Below, in pieces: positions 17,166 to 26,719 of a DNA stretch of 63,936 nt. Under the pieces are notes generated by a model. It did not search any database and had not been told where the DNA came from. It was given only the letters and a program-made list of their open reading frames with translations. How positions within the stretch are numbered: the first letter of the stretch is position 1; each line of letters opens with the position of its first letter. Position numbers and translations under genes: made by a program. The stretch is from positions 1 through 63,936 of the forward strand of contig NZ_FNHP01000014.1 in the NCBI RefSeq assembly GCF_900103645.1, in the 5' to 3' direction. The DNA comes from Oryzisolibacter propanilivorax (GTDB lineage Bacteria > Pseudomonadota > Gammaproteobacteria > Burkholderiales > Burkholderiaceae_C).

Positions 17166-18989
17166 ATGCTCCAAAGTCTGCGCGCCCGCCTGATCGGGGT
17201 CAGCGTCGCTGTCGCCACCCTGTCGCTGCTCGGGCTGTCCCTGGTGGTGTACGTGGTCGTCCGGTCCAACATGCTGCAGGCGCTGGACGAGCGCATCGGG
17301 GGGCTGACGCAGCAGCATGCCGCCGAGCTGGGCCAGTGGATCGCCGACAGGCAGCAGCTCACCGGTTCGCTGCAGATCGCCGTGCACCAGGAGCAGCCCC
17401 TGCCCTTCCTGCAGGCCGCTGAAATGGCCGGGCTGGACCTGGCCTACTTCGTCATGGCGGACAAGCGCCATGCCTTCACACAGCCCCGGCCCGAAGGCTT
17501 CGATGGCACCACGCGCGACTGGTACAAGCAGGCGGTGGCCGCGGGCGGGCCGGCGATCACGCCAGCCTACCCGGATGCGGCAACCGGCCAGCTCACGGTG
17601 AGCCTGGTTCAGCCTGTCACCGAAGGGGGCCGCACGCTGGCGGTGGTGGGCTCGGACATCAACCTGAGCACGGTGGTGAAGAAAGTCACCGCCATTCGCG
17701 CCACCGGCCAGAGCTTCGCCTTCCTGATCGATGGCACCACCGGCGCCATCCTGGCGCACGCCAACCAGGCCCTGGCGCTCAAACCGGTGAAGGAGCTGGC
17801 GCCCGAGCTTGATTCCGCGCTGCTCACCGGCTTGGCGGGCCAGCAGGGGCATCGCGAACTCCTCATCGAGGGCAGGCCCCAGCTGCTCTACGCTGCCAGC
17901 GTCAAGGGTACGCCGTGGATTCTGGCCGTGGCAGCCGACAAGGCCGATGCCCTGTCCGCACTCGACCGCCTCGGCCGCGTGGCCGGGCTCAGCACGGTGC
18001 TGTTCGTGCTGGCCTCGGGCTTGGTGATGGCCTGGGTCGTGGCGCGCATGCTGCGCCGCCTGGCAGTGGTGCGCGATGCACTGCAGGGCATCGCCTCGGG
18101 CGAGGGCGATCTGACGCGGCGCATGGATGCTTCGGGCCGCGACGAGCTGTCGCAGATCGCGCAGGCCTTCAACCAGTTCGCCGACAAGATCGCCGCGGTG
18201 TTGCTGCGCATGCGCGAAGCCGCCGAATCGGTGCGCAATGCAAGCAGCGAGATCGCCACGGGCAACAATGACCTGTCCGCACGCACCGAGCAGCAGGCCG
18301 GCTCGCTGGAAGAGACCGCCGCCGCCATGGAGCAGATCACCGCCACCGTGCAGCAAAACGCCGCCAACGCCCGGGAAGCCGACACGCTGGCGCAGGACGC
18401 ATCGCAGGTGGCCCGGCAAGGCGGCGCCGCCGTCGAGCAGGTGGTGCACACCATGGCCGGCATCAACAGCGCCTCGCGCAAGATCGAGGACATCATCGGC
18501 GTCATCGACAGCATTGCCTTCCAGACCAACATCCTGGCACTCAACGCTGCGGTGGAGGCCGCCCGGGCCGGCGAGCAGGGCCGGGGCTTCGCCGTGGTCG
18601 CCGCCGAGGTGCGCCAGCTGGCCCAGCGCAGCGCCACCGCGGCCAAGGAGATCAAGGAGCTGATCGACGATTCGGTGCGGCAGGTCGACGCCGGCAGTCG
18701 CCTGGTGCAGGACGCCGGCCAAACCATGGGCCAGGTGGAGCACAGCATCCGCCGCGTGAGCGCCATCGTGGCCGAGATCAGCAGCGCCAGCCAGGAGCAA
18801 AGCACCGGCATTGCCGAAATCGGCTCGGCCGTTTCCCTGATGGATCAGGGCACCCAGCAAAACGCCGCGCTGGTCGAGCAGGCCACGGCGGCCGCGCAAT
18901 CCTTGCGCCAGCAGTCCTACGATCTGGCGCAGCTGGTGGCCGCATTCAAGCTCCCGCAGGGAGCAGCCGGGCAGCGGCTGTTGACCTGA
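17166..18989 (+). CDS. Methyl-accepting chemotaxis protein with periplasmic Cache domain
   Basis: A 607-residue receptor. TM1 is at about residues 10-32; a large periplasmic region to about 270 has Cache features ([38 protein letters not shown]), typical of amino- or organic-acid sensing. TM2 is near 275-300, then HAMP, then the MA domain with the conserved tip [20 protein letters not shown] near 446-470. Its MA end is very like the receptor at the window start, but it stops at AAGQRLLT and lacks the Trp/Phe docking pentapeptide. The ligand is unknown. Confidence 0.94.
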   Translation: MLQSLRARLIGVSVAVATLSLLGLSLVVYVVVRSNMLQALDERIGGLTQQHAAELGQWIADRQQLTGSLQIAVHQEQPLPFLQAAEMAGLDLAYFVMADKRHAFTQPRPEGFDGTTRDWYKQAVAAGGPAITPAYPDAATGQLTVSLVQPVTEGGRTLAVVGSDINLSTVVKKVTAIRATGQSFAFLIDGTTGAILAHANQALALKPVKELAPELDSALLTGLAGQQGHRELLIEGRPQLLYAASVKGTPWILAVAADKADALSALDRLGRVAGLSTVLFVLASGLVMAWVVARMLRRLAVVRDALQGIASGEGDLTRRMDASGRDELSQIAQAFNQFADKIAAVLLRMREAAESVRNASSEIATGNNDLSARTEQQAGSLEETAAAMEQITATVQQNAANAREADTLAQDASQVARQGGAAVEQVVHTMAGINSASRKIEDIIGVIDSIAFQTNILALNAAVEAARAGEQGRGFAVVAAEVRQLAQRSATAAKEIKELIDDSVRQVDAGSRLVQDAGQTMGQVEHSIRRVSAIVAEISSASQEQSTGIAEIGSAVSLMDQGTQQNAALVEQATAAAQSLRQQSYDLAQLVAAFKLPQGAAGQRLLT

Positions 18990-18990
18990 C

Positions 18991-19434
18991 CTATGTGGAT
19001 GCCGCCGCGGCGGCCAGCAGCAAGCCGCGCACGGCCTCGGGAATGGGGGCCGGCCGGCGCTGCGCCCGGTCGATGAAGACGATACCGGTCTTGCCGCGCG
19101 CGACCTCGCGCCCCTGGGACTTCTCGGTCATGCGGAACACCAGGTCGAAGCCGTAGCGGTTGAAGTCCTGCGGCGTCATCTGGATCCGCAGCGTCTCGCC
19201 ATGGAAAGCCTCGGACTTGTATTGCGCCAGCACGTCGCCCACCACGGTGGACAGGCCGGCCACGTCCGCCTCGGCATAGCCCAGCGACTGGAAGAAACGC
19301 ACGCGCGCCTCGGACACCAGGCTGAGCAGCTGGGCGTTGTCCAAGTGCCCGCCCTGGTTGACGTGGCTGATGTAGACCTGCACTTCGGTGGCGAAACCGA
19401 ACTGCGCGGGAAGGTCGAAGACGATGCGGGCCAT
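18991..19434 (-). CDS. Acyl-CoA thioesterase (4-hydroxybenzoyl-CoA thioesterase fold)
   Basis: A 147-residue hotdog-fold protein. The pattern YISHVNQGGHLDNAQLLSLVSEARVRFFQSLG carries the Asp/Asn pair used by 4HBT-type thioesterases, followed by VVGDVLAQYKSEAFHGETLRI and IVFIDRAQRRPAPIPE. It would hydrolyse a CoA thioester in the cytoplasm; the substrate is not determinable. It sits 36 bases downstream of rpoN on the same strand, where many betaproteobacteria instead have hpf, so it may be co-transcribed with rpoN. Confidence 0.85.
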   Translation of the reverse strand: MARIVFDLPAQFGFATEVQVYISHVNQGGHLDNAQLLSLVSEARVRFFQSLGYAEADVAGLSTVVGDVLAQYKSEAFHGETLRIQMTPQDFNRYGFDLVFRMTEKSQGREVARGKTGIVFIDRAQRRPAPIPEAVRGLLLAAAAAST

Positions 19435-19470
19435 GAAAAACCTACGGGGAAAAGAAAACGGGAACTCCGG

Positions 19471-21003
19471 TCAGAGCGTCTTGCGCAGGCTGGCCGTGGG
19501 GAGCTTCAGCGCCTCGCGGTACTTGGCCACGGTACGGCGCGCGCACTCGATGCCCTGCTCCTTGAGCAGCTCGGCGATCTGGCTGTCCGACAGCGGCCGG
19601 GCCGGGTCCTCGGCGGCGACCAGCTGGCGGATCAGCGCGCGCACTGCGGTGCTGGAGGCGTTGCCGCCGGTCTCGGTGCCCAGGCCGGAGCCGAAGAAAT
19701 ACTTCAGCTCGTAGGTGCCCTGCGGCGTGGCCATGTATTTCGCGGTGGTCACGCGCGAGATGGTCGACTCGTGCAGGCCCAGCTCCTCGGCGATGTCGCG
19801 CAGTACCAGCGGGCGCATGGCCAGCTCGCCATGCACGAAGAAATTCTTCTGGCGCTGCACGATGGCCTCGGACACGCGCAGGATGGTGTCGAAGCGCTGC
19901 TGCACGTTCTTGATGAACCAGCGCGCCTCCTGCAGCCGTGCCTGCAGCTGCGGGTGCGCGCCGCGCTGTGCGCGCAGCGCGCCGGCGTACTGCTCGTGCA
20001 CGCGCAGGCGCGGCATCACCGCCGGGTTGAGCTGCACCACAAAGCGCTGCTGCGCGCCGCTGCCGCTCTTGCGCACGATCACGTCGGGCACCACCGCCAG
20101 CTGGCGCACGTCGGCGAAGCGCCGGCCCGGGCGCGGCTCCAGCCGGGCGATGAGGGCGATGGCGGCGCGCGTGTGCTCGTCGCTGGCGCCGCAGGCCAGC
20201 GCCAGCCGGCGCACGTCGCGCCGCGCCAGCCATTCCAGGGGCTGGTCGCAAATCGCCAGCGCGGCGTCCAGCACCGGCCCCTCCACCCCGCCCTCCTGGC
20301 GCAGCGCGCGCAGCTGCAGCCGCAGGCATTCGGCCAGGTCGCGCGCGCCCACGCCGGCCGGCTCCAGGCTCTGCAGCAGGGCCAGCGCCATGGTCAGGCG
20401 GTGCATCAGCTCCTCGTGCCGCTCATGGTCCCAGTGCGCGCCCAGCAGGCTGTCGGCCAGCGCCGGCAACGCCTCGTCCAGGAAGCCGTCGTCGTCCAGC
20501 GAGCCGATCAGCAGCGCCAGCGCCGCCGCGTCCTCGGGCGACAGGCGCAGCGACAGCGCCTGGCGCGCCAAGTGCTCGGCCAGGCTTTCGTGGTGGCCGG
20601 CCAGGTCGATGGCGTCGGCCTGATCGTCGCCGGTGCCGGCTGGGCGGCCGGGCGCGTCCAGGCCCCAGTCAGCGTCGCTGGCGCCCTCGCCTTCCCAGTC
20701 CAGCTGGTCGGCGGCGGCCGGCAGCTCGGGCGCGTCGGGGCCTCCTACTTCTTCGGTTTGCGGGTCTTTCTCGGCCTCAGTCTGCTTGGAATATGGGTCT
20801 TTAGCTATTGAAACAGAAGCATCCTGCGACTCGGCATGTGCCTCGTCCTCGGCCTGCTCCAGGAACGGGTTGTCGGCCAGCAACTGGCCGACCTCCTGCT
20901 CCAGCTCCAGCGTGGACAGCTGCAGCAGGCGAATGGACTGCTGCAGCTGCGGTGTCAGCGCCAGCTGCTGCGAGACGCGCAGGCTGAGCGAGGGCCGGTT
21001 CAT
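19471..21003 (-). CDS. rpoN: RNA polymerase sigma-54 factor
   Basis: A 510-residue sigma-54. The Gln/Leu-rich activator-interacting region I (SLRVSQQLALTPQLQQSIRLLQ) starts the protein, an acidic variable linker covers about residues 55-140, then come the core-binding and HTH regions (LHESTISRVTTAKYMATPQGTYELKYFF) and near the C-terminus the RpoN box ARRTVAKYRE that reads the -24 element. Part of the linker (ASVSIAKDPYSKQTEAE) is coded by a decayed full-length copy of the dispersed element. It follows lptB after 39 bases, the classic lptAB-rpoN order. Confidence 0.97.
   Translation of the reverse strand: MNRPSLSLRVSQQLALTPQLQQSIRLLQLSTLELEQEVGQLLADNPFLEQAEDEAHAESQDASVSIAKDPYSKQTEAEKDPQTEEVGGPDAPELPAAADQLDWEGEGASDADWGLDAPGRPAGTGDDQADAIDLAGHHESLAEHLARQALSLRLSPEDAAALALLIGSLDDDGFLDEALPALADSLLGAHWDHERHEELMHRLTMALALLQSLEPAGVGARDLAECLRLQLRALRQEGGVEGPVLDAALAICDQPLEWLARRDVRRLALACGASDEHTRAAIALIARLEPRPGRRFADVRQLAVVPDVIVRKSGSGAQQRFVVQLNPAVMPRLRVHEQYAGALRAQRGAHPQLQARLQEARWFIKNVQQRFDTILRVSEAIVQRQKNFFVHGELAMRPLVLRDIAEELGLHESTISRVTTAKYMATPQGTYELKYFFGSGLGTETGGNASSTAVRALIRQLVAAEDPARPLSDSQIAELLKEQGIECARRTVAKYREALKLPTASLRKTL
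20774..20820 (-). repeat. Dispersed A/T-rich element, decayed copy inside rpoN
   Basis: On the coding strand GCTTCTGTTTCAATAGCT is followed by a mutated hairpin region and CTGAGGC, lining up along the whole element. It is read in frame in the variable acidic linker. Confidence 0.65.
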
Positions 21004-21042
21004 CGCGCCAGGCGGCCGGCGCCGGGGCGGCGGGCCATCGCG

Positions 21043-21822
21043 TCACATGCGGAAGTGCTCGCCCAGGTACACCCGGCGCACTTCCGCGTTCTCGACGATC
21101 TCCGACGGCGTGCCCTGCGCCAGCACGCTGCCGTCGCTGATGATGAAGGCATGGTCGCAGATGCCCAGCGTCTCGCGCACGTTGTGGTCGGTGATCAGCA
21201 CGCCGATGCCGCGCGCCTTCAGGAAGCCGATGATGCGCTGGATCTCGATCACGGCGATGGGATCGATGCCGGCGAACGGCTCGTCCAGCAGGATGAAGCG
21301 CGGCTGCGTGGCCAGGGCGCGGGCGATCTCCACGCGCCGGCGCTCGCCGCCGGACAGGGCGACGGCTGGCGAGTCGCGCAGGTGGTCCACGCGGAGCTCC
21401 TGCAGCAGGCCGGTCAGGCGCTCTTCGATCTCGGCGCGCGCCAGCGGCCGGCCGTCCGGGTCCTTTTGCAGCTCCAGCACCGCGCGCACGTTGTCCTGTA
21501 CGTTCAGCTTGCGGAAGATCGAGGCTTCCTGCGGCAGGTAGGACAGTCCCAGGCGCGAGCGGCGATGGATCGGCATGTCGGTCACGTCGTGACCGTCGAT
21601 GGCGATGGCGCCGCCATCGCAGCGCACCAGCCCGACGATCATGTAGAACGACGTGGTCTTGCCGGCGCCGTTAGGACCCAGCAGTCCCACCACCTCGCCC
21701 TTTTGTACCGACAGCGACACGTCCTGGACCACCTGCCGGCCGCCGTAGGACTTGCGCAGGTGGCGCGCCTGCAGATGGCTGCCGCCGGCCTCGGCGGACG
21801 GGGTTGCGGCGGCCGCGCTCAC
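21043..21822 (-). CDS. lptB: LPS export ABC transporter ATPase LptB
   Basis: A 259-residue ATPase that powers lipopolysaccharide extraction from the inner membrane with LptFG and LptC. Walker [11 protein letters not shown]-loop YLPQEASIF, signature [15 protein letters not shown], Walker [14 protein letters not shown] and the switch His in [11 protein letters not shown] are all present. The extra N-terminal 15 residues ([13 protein letters not shown]) are low complexity. The start overlaps the lptA stop by 4 bases. Confidence 0.97.
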   Translation of the reverse strand: MSAAAATPSAEAGGSHLQARHLRKSYGGRQVVQDVSLSVQKGEVVGLLGPNGAGKTTSFYMIVGLVRCDGGAIAIDGHDVTDMPIHRRSRLGLSYLPQEASIFRKLNVQDNVRAVLELQKDPDGRPLARAEIEERLTGLLQELRVDHLRDSPAVALSGGERRRVEIARALATQPRFILLDEPFAGIDPIAVIEIQRIIGFLKARGIGVLITDHNVRETLGICDHAFIISDGSVLAQGTPSEIVENAEVRRVYLGEHFRM

Positions 21823-22451
21823 GGCTTGGCGCCGTCCAGGGCGGGGCTGGAACGCAGCGGCGCGGCCGGCGCCGCTGGCGACTTCGGGGCCGCGGGCGCC
21901 TCCTTGGGTGCGAGCACGGCGCGTACCCGGCCGCCCGATCCGCCAGCGCCCTGCGCCTGCGTACCGCCCTCGACGGTGAACACGTCGGTGGCGTTGTTGT
22001 AGACGATGCGCGCGCCGGTCAGCTCGTCGCTCAGCGTGCCGGCGCGGTAGCGGCGCAGCTCGCCGCGGCGGATCAGGCGCACCACGTCGGCTTGGCCGTC
22101 GTACTCGATGCGCTCGGCCTCGCCCTCGACGAATTCCTCGGGTGCGCCCGGCGCGGTGTCACGCTTTTGCCGGAAAAAAGCGCGCTGGCCCTTGTCGGCG
22201 GTGACCACGCCGCTCTGGTAGCCGCTGGCGTCCTGGCGCACTTCCAGGCGCGCGCCGCGCAGCACGATCGAGCCCTTGGTCATGACCACGTGGCCGGTGA
22301 ACACCGTGACCTGCTGCAGCTCGTCATGGCGCAGCGCATCGGCCTCGATATTCATGGGCTTGTTGCGGTCGGCCTTTTCCGCGTGGGCGGCGGGCACCCA
22401 GGCCAGCGCCAGGGCGGCGCACAGGGAGGATAGAAGCAGGCGAAAGGTCAT
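21819..22451 (-). CDS. lptA: LPS transport periplasmic protein LptA
   Basis: A 210-residue periplasmic OstA-domain protein that bridges LptC and LptD. A Sec signal peptide ends at AAHA near residue 24; the beta-jellyroll region includes [28 protein letters not shown] and [17 protein letters not shown] 40-residue Ala/Pro tail follows. ATG at 22451 gives a proper signal peptide; a longer frame start at 22487 would spoil it. No lptC, kdsC or kdsD lies upstream; a terminator and dsbA are there instead. Confidence 0.93.
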   Translation of the reverse strand: MTFRLLLSSLCAALALAWVPAAHAEKADRNKPMNIEADALRHDELQQVTVFTGHVVMTKGSIVLRGARLEVRQDASGYQSGVVTADKGQRAFFRQKRDTAPGAPEEFVEGEAERIEYDGQADVVRLIRRGELRRYRAGTLSDELTGARIVYNNATDVFTVEGGTQAQGAGGSGGRVRAVLAPKEAPAAPKSPAAPAAPLRSSPALDGAKP

Positions 22452-22504
22452 GGGGCACGAATCTTGCGATGATTGTAGCCACGGCATTCTGCCCGGCCGG
22501 GCGC

Positions 22505-22531
22505 GAAAAAAAGGCGCGCCCGCGGCGCGCC
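22505..22531 (-). terminator. Intrinsic terminator after dsbA
   Basis: On the minus strand GGCGCGCC-GCG-GGCGCGCC is followed by seven T. It separates the argS-SPOR-dsbA group from lptA-lptB-rpoN. Confidence 0.9.
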
Positions 22532-22556
22532 CCTGGCAGCAGGCGAAGTGGGCCGC

Positions 22557-23225
22557 TCAGGCCTTGGGTGCCTGGGCCGCCAGGTACTCGACCACGCGCA
22601 GCACGTTATCCATGTCGCCGGCCATGGTGCCGTCGGTGTAGTAGCGCCCGGCCACGCCCATCGAGGGCACGCCCTCGACCTGGTAGTCGTTCTGCAGCTG
22701 GGTGGCGCGGCGAATCTGGTTGGACACGGTGAAGGAGTTGTAGACCTCCTTGAACTTCGCCGCGTCCACGCCCTGCTTGGCGACCCACTCGTAGATCAGC
22801 TCGTCCTTGTTCAGCGGCAGGCGCTCGACATGCACCGCGCGGAACACCTTGGCGTGCAGCTCGGGCAGCTTGCCCATGCCTTCCAGCGCGTAATAGAGCT
22901 TTTGCTGCGGCACGAAGCTGGCGTTGAAGGCCACCGGCACGCGGCGGATCGCCAGGCTCGCCGGAGCGGCCTTCTTCCAGGCGTCGAAGGTCGGCTCGAA
23001 GGTGTTGCAGTGCGGGCAGCTGTACCAGAAGAACTCCACCACCTCGGTCTTGCCGGCCGGCGCCTCGGTGGCCACCGGCTTGGACAGCCGGGTGTAGTCC
23101 TTGCCCTCCTTGAAGCTGCGCTGCGCCTGCGCCTGCGCCAGCGCGGGCGTGGCCACCAGTGGCAGGCCGAGCGCGGACAGGGCAAGCACCGAGGCGGTGG
23201 ACTGGGAAAACTCACGACGGTTCAT
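22557..23225 (-). CDS. dsbA: Thiol:disulfide interchange protein DsbA
   Basis: A 222-residue periplasmic oxidase that introduces disulfides. The active site is Cys70-Pro-His-Cys73 (YSCPHCNTF), and the cis-Pro loop is GVPSMGV. The N-terminus NRREFSQSTASVLALSALG has a twin-Arg before a modest hydrophobic core and ends AQA, so export by Tat rather than Sec is possible. ATG at 23225 follows GAGAGCCCTT with a weak ribosome site; the frame upstream shows no homology. It is probably the last gene of the argS-SPOR-dsbA group. Confidence 0.95.
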   Translation of the reverse strand: MNRREFSQSTASVLALSALGLPLVATPALAQAQAQRSFKEGKDYTRLSKPVATEAPAGKTEVVEFFWYSCPHCNTFEPTFDAWKKAAPASLAIRRVPVAFNASFVPQQKLYYALEGMGKLPELHAKVFRAVHVERLPLNKDELIYEWVAKQGVDAAKFKEVYNSFTVSNQIRRATQLQNDYQVEGVPSMGVAGRYYTDGTMAGDMDNVLRVVEYLAAQAPKA

Positions 23226-23326
23226 AAGGGCTCTCTTGCGTTCAGGTTCGGCGCACGGCGCCAGACTGGGGAATGGACCGCACCAGGCCGGGAAAGGTTC
23301 CCGCGGCATGGCGTTGCCCCCATGCG

Positions 23327-24001
23327 TCAGCGCTGCACGCGCACCAGCGCCGATTCGACGCCCGCGCCATCCAGCTTCTGCTTGAGTGATTCGGCATCGT
23401 CGCGCTTGTTGAACGGGCCCACGCGCACCCGGAACACCGTGCGCCCGCTTTGCTCGCGCTCGCTGACACGCGCCTCCCAGCCCAGCATGGCCAGCTTGGC
23501 GCGCTGCGCGTCGGCATCCTGCGGCGTGCGGAAGGCGCCGGCCTGCACGAAATAGTCGAACGGATCGCTGTTGCTGACGGGCGCCGGCGCCGGCGCGGTC
23601 GGTTTGGCACGCGGGCGCGTCAGCTCGGCCAGCGGGTCGGCGGCATTCGGATCGGCCTGCGCCGGGGCGGGACGGCTGGCAGCCGCGGCAGGTCGATCTG
23701 GAGCGGGGGTGGGTGTGCCGACCACGGCCGGCGCCACGGGCGCGCTGCTGGCGTCAGAAGCTGGCGGCGGCACCGCCGGTGCGGGCGGGCGGGCCGGCGT
23801 CTTGCCGTACAGCGGTGCGTTCGGGTCCCAGTTCTTGTTGCGCTGCGCCTCGTCCTGGTCGGACGTGCGCGGACTGGACTTGGTCAGAAAGGGCACCGGC
23901 ACCTTGGTGACGTAGACCGCCACCGCCAGCGCCGCTGCCAAACCGATGATAGCCCCGATGATGACGCCTACCACCGTGCCGCCGCGTTGCTGCTGTTTCA
24001 T
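23327..24001 (-). CDS. SPOR-domain membrane protein (FtsN-like architecture)
   Basis: A 224-residue bitopic protein: a short cytoplasmic QQQRGGT, one membrane helix at about 10-32 (VVGVIIGAIIGLAAALAVAVYV), a long Pro/Ala-rich periplasmic linker, and a C-terminal SPOR domain (FDYFVQAGAFRTPQDADAQR, FRVRVGPFNKRDDAESLKQKL) that binds denuded septal peptidoglycan. It probably localises to the division site. FtsN-type placement next to argS is common in proteobacteria. ATG 24001 is preferred over the in-frame ATG nine codons earlier, which overlaps argS. Confidence 0.92.
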   Translation of the reverse strand: MKQQQRGGTVVGVIIGAIIGLAAALAVAVYVTKVPVPFLTKSSPRTSDQDEAQRNKNWDPNAPLYGKTPARPPAPAVPPPASDASSAPVAPAVVGTPTPAPDRPAAAASRPAPAQADPNAADPLAELTRPRAKPTAPAPAPVSNSDPFDYFVQAGAFRTPQDADAQRAKLAMLGWEARVSEREQSGRTVFRVRVGPFNKRDDAESLKQKLDGAGVESALVRVQR

Positions 24002-24024
24002 ATGTCTCCTGCCTGCGCCCATGT

Positions 24025-25704
24025 TCACATCCGGGCCGGCGCCGACACGCCCAGCACCGCCAGGCCATTGTGCAGCACCTGGGCAGTGGCGGCGACCAGC
24101 GCCAGGCGCGCCAGCTTCACGCTCTCGTCATCGACCAGGATGCGCTCGGCGTCGTAATAGCTGTGGTAGCTGGCGGCCAGTTCGCGCAGGTAGAAGGTCA
24201 CGTCGTGCGGCGCATTGCCAGCGGCCGCAGCGGTGAGCATTTCCGGGTAGCGCGCCAGCAGCAGCATCAGCGCCTGGGCCTGCGGGCCGTCGAGGGGCGA
24301 CAGGTCCACGCCCTGCAGCGTGGCCACGTCCCAGTCCTCGCGCCAGCCGCGCAGCACCGAGCAGATGCGCGCGTGGGCGTACTGCACGTAGTACACCGGG
24401 TTGTCGTTGTTCTGCGCCACCGCCAGGTCGACGTCGAAGGTGTACTCGGTGTCGGGCTTGCGCGACAGCAGGAAGAAGCGCACCGCGTCCTGGCTGGTCC
24501 ACTCGATCAGGTCGCGCAGCGTGACATAGCTGCCGGCGCGCTTGCTGATCTTGACTTCCTCGCCGCCCCTGACCACGCGCACCATGGTGTGCAGCACGTA
24601 GTCGGGGTAGCCCTGCGGGATGCCGACATCGGCCGCCTGCAGACCGGCGCGCACGCGCGCGATGGTGCCGTGGTGGTCGGTGCCCTGGATGTTCACGGCG
24701 CGCGTGTAGCCGCGCTGGAACTTCTGGATGTGGTACGCCAGGTCGGGCACGAAATAGGTGTAGGTGCCGTCGCCCTTGCGCATCACCCGGTCTTTGTCGT
24801 CGCCGTAGTCGGTGGTCTTCAGCCACAGCGCGCCGTCCTGCTCGTAGGTCTTGCCGTTGGCCACCAGGCGCTGCACCGTCTCGGCCACCAGGCCGCGCTC
24901 GTACAGGCTGGACTCCAGGTAGTACTCGTCGAACTTCAGGTTGAAGGCCGCCAGGTCCTTGTCCTGCTCGTTGCGCAGGTAGGCCACGGCGAACTGGCGG
25001 ATGCCGGCCGCATCCTGCACGTCACCACTGGCCGTGTACTCACGGTCGTCGGCGCGCACCGTGGCGCCGGCCCGGTAGGCGTCGGCGATGTCCTGGATGT
25101 AGTCGCCGTTGTAGGCCGCCTCGGGCCAGCCGGCATCACCGGGCTTCACGCCCTGGGCGCGCAGCTGCACGCTCCTGGTGAGCGTGTCGATCTGCACACC
25201 GGCGTCGTTGTAGTAGAACTCCCGGTGCACCTGCCAGCCCTGCGTCTGGTACAGGTGGCTGATGGCGTCGCCGATGGCGGCCTGGCGGCCGTGGCCGACG
25301 TGCAGCGGGCCCGTGGGGTTGGCGGAAACGAACTCCACCAGCACCTTGTCGCCGTGCGGCGCCTGCCAGCCGTAGCGCGCCCCGCCGTCCAGCACCTCAC
25401 GCACCACCTGCTGCTTGGCCTCGGGCTTCAGGCGAATGTTCAGAAAGCCGGGGCCGGCCAGCTCGATGGCGTCTGTCCAGCGTGCGAAGGTGGGCGTGGC
25501 GGCCAGCGCCGCCTTCAGCTGCTCGCCCAGCTGGCGCGGATTGGCCTTCAGGGGCTTGGCCAGCTGCATCGCCGCGGTGCAGGCGAAATCGCCATGCGCG
25601 GCGACCTTGGGGTTTTCGAAGGCAGCGCGGGCGCCCGCGCCGGGCTGCAGCCGCTCCAGCTCGGCGGCCAGCGCCGCGAGCAATTCCTGTTTGACACTCA
25701 GCAT
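24025..25704 (-). CDS. argS: Arginyl-tRNA synthetase
   Basis: A 559-residue class I synthetase that charges tRNA-Arg. The HIGH motif appears as HVGH (residues 135-138, in [15 protein letters not shown]); the KMSKS counterpart is KISKRAG. The N-terminal Add-1 domain ([22 protein letters not shown]) and a C-terminal DALR anticodon-binding domain ([21 protein letters not shown]) frame the catalytic core. ATG at 25704 gives the normal family length and start. Confidence 0.98.
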   Translation of the reverse strand: MLSVKQELLAALAAELERLQPGAGARAAFENPKVAAHGDFACTAAMQLAKPLKANPRQLGEQLKAALAATPTFARWTDAIELAGPGFLNIRLKPEAKQQVVREVLDGGARYGWQAPHGDKVLVEFVSANPTGPLHVGHGRQAAIGDAISHLYQTQGWQVHREFYYNDAGVQIDTLTRSVQLRAQGVKPGDAGWPEAAYNGDYIQDIADAYRAGATVRADDREYTASGDVQDAAGIRQFAVAYLRNEQDKDLAAFNLKFDEYYLESSLYERGLVAETVQRLVANGKTYEQDGALWLKTTDYGDDKDRVMRKGDGTYTYFVPDLAYHIQKFQRGYTRAVNIQGTDHHGTIARVRAGLQAADVGIPQGYPDYVLHTMVRVVRGGEEVKISKRAGSYVTLRDLIEWTSQDAVRFFLLSRKPDTEYTFDVDLAVAQNNDNPVYYVQYAHARICSVLRGWREDWDVATLQGVDLSPLDGPQAQALMLLLARYPEMLTAAAAGNAPHDVTFYLRELAASYHSYYDAERILVDDESVKLARLALVAATAQVLHNGLAVLGVSAPARM

Positions 25705-25830
25705 GATGGGGCGGGATTCTACGGGTCGGCCCGGTCGACGCCCGGGCCGGCTGGAGCGTTATGCTGGCTGGCCGCGGCGCCGTGTCGCGGCGCATTCCTT
25801 CTTCACCCGCACCTACGGAGAACCTCCCCC

Positions 25831-26163
25831 ATGCTGAAGAAACTGCTTGCCTGCCTGGCCGTCGTCAGTCTTGCCGCGCCACTGCTGGCCACCGCCGCCG
25901 ATGCGCCCGCCGATACCGCCAAGAAGGCCCCCACTGCCCAGCAGGCGCGCATGGCAAGCTGCAACGCCGAGGCGAAGGACAAAACCCTCAAGGGCGATGA
26001 GCGCAAGGCCTTCATGAAGCAATGCCTGTCGGCCCACAAGCAGGAAAAGCAGCAGGACAAGATGAAGACCTGCAACGCCGATGCCAAGGCCAAGTCCCTG
26101 AAAGGCGACGAGCGCAAGGCCTTCATGAAGGAATGCCTGTCGGCGCACCAGCCCGCCGCCTGA
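25831..26163 (+). CDS. PsiF-repeat periplasmic protein
   Basis: A 110-residue exported protein with a signal peptide ending ATAADA near residue 25 and two tandem PsiF repeats (MASCNAEAKDKTLKGDERKAFMKQCLS, then MKTCNADAKAKSLKGDERKAFMKECLS as a near duplicate). E. coli psiF is phosphate-starvation induced; the function is unknown. The repeats differ at few positions, suggesting recent duplication. It is monocistronic with its own terminator and divergent from argS. Translation probably starts at 25831 after GGAGAACCTCCCCC. Confidence 0.88.
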   Translation: MLKKLLACLAVVSLAAPLLATAADAPADTAKKAPTAQQARMASCNAEAKDKTLKGDERKAFMKQCLSAHKQEKQQDKMKTCNADAKAKSLKGDERKAFMKECLSAHQPAA

Positions 26164-26184
26164 CGCGCCAGCCACCCTGCCGAT

Positions 26185-26217
26185 ACCCGCGCGCCGCCCG
26201 CCGGCCCGCGGGTTTTG
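26185..26217 (+). terminator. Intrinsic terminator after the PsiF gene
   Basis: ACCCGCG and CGCGGGT arms enclose a GC-rich loop, followed by TTTG. Confidence 0.7.
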
Positions 26218-26221
26218 TGCG

Positions 26222-26677
26222 TCAGCGCGTGCCCACCCCGCGCGCCAGGAACACCGCCAGCAGTGGGATCAGCGCCACCAGGTGCGCCTCGATCATGACG
26301 ATGCGCCGCGTGGCGCGCAGCTGCTCGGCCGTGGGCAGGCTGCCGTCGGCGCGCACCGCGCGGCGCCAGCGCAGGAAGCGCAGCGTCGGCACGATGGACA
26401 TGGCGCCGATGACCACGAACAGCGTCACCTTGGCGTGCAGCAGCGGCTGCGACCAGTACCAGCCGGCGCCTTTGATGCCCCACCAGGTGCGCGCCAGGCC
26501 GGTGAGCAGCACCGCCAGCGCCGAGATGCCGGACAGCAGATCCACCCGCGCCAGGCGCTCGACCGCGGCGCGGTTGATCCACTCGGCGCGGCACAGCGCA
26601 GTCTCGCTGGCTAAAAAGGCGGCCATCATCAGGATGGCCAGGATGTGGCCGTAGGCCAGCAGGGCTTCGGTGGTCAC
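26222..26677 (-). CDS. DUF2214 family inner-membrane protein
   Basis: A 151-residue protein with four hydrophobic segments (LAYGHILAILMMAAFLASE, LLSGISALAVLLTGLARTWW, HAKVTLFVVIGAMSIVPTL, IEAHLVALIPLLAVFLARG), matching the DUF2214/YqaA-like membrane family. GTG at 26677 is chosen because AAAGGA lies about 9 bases upstream; a TTG at 26701 is the only longer option. Function unknown. It lies 42 bases downstream of the lysR gene, on the same strand. Confidence 0.85.
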   Translation of the reverse strand: MTTEALLAYGHILAILMMAAFLASETALCRAEWINRAAVERLARVDLLSGISALAVLLTGLARTWWGIKGAGWYWSQPLLHAKVTLFVVIGAMSIVPTLRFLRWRRAVRADGSLPTAEQLRATRRIVMIEAHLVALIPLLAVFLARGVGTR

Positions 26678-26719
26678 GGTGAAAGATCCTTTGCGATGCA
26701 ATGACAGACGGGGCGGCGC

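Noticed and set aside
17055-18899. 5' extension of the methyltransferase frame antisense to the chemoreceptor
   Set aside because: The conserved methyltransferase start is at 17054; the rest is antisense to a clear receptor gene.
24070-25830. Long frame upstream of the PsiF gene antisense to argS
   Set aside because: It merely runs into the real PsiF start at 25831, which has its own signal peptide.
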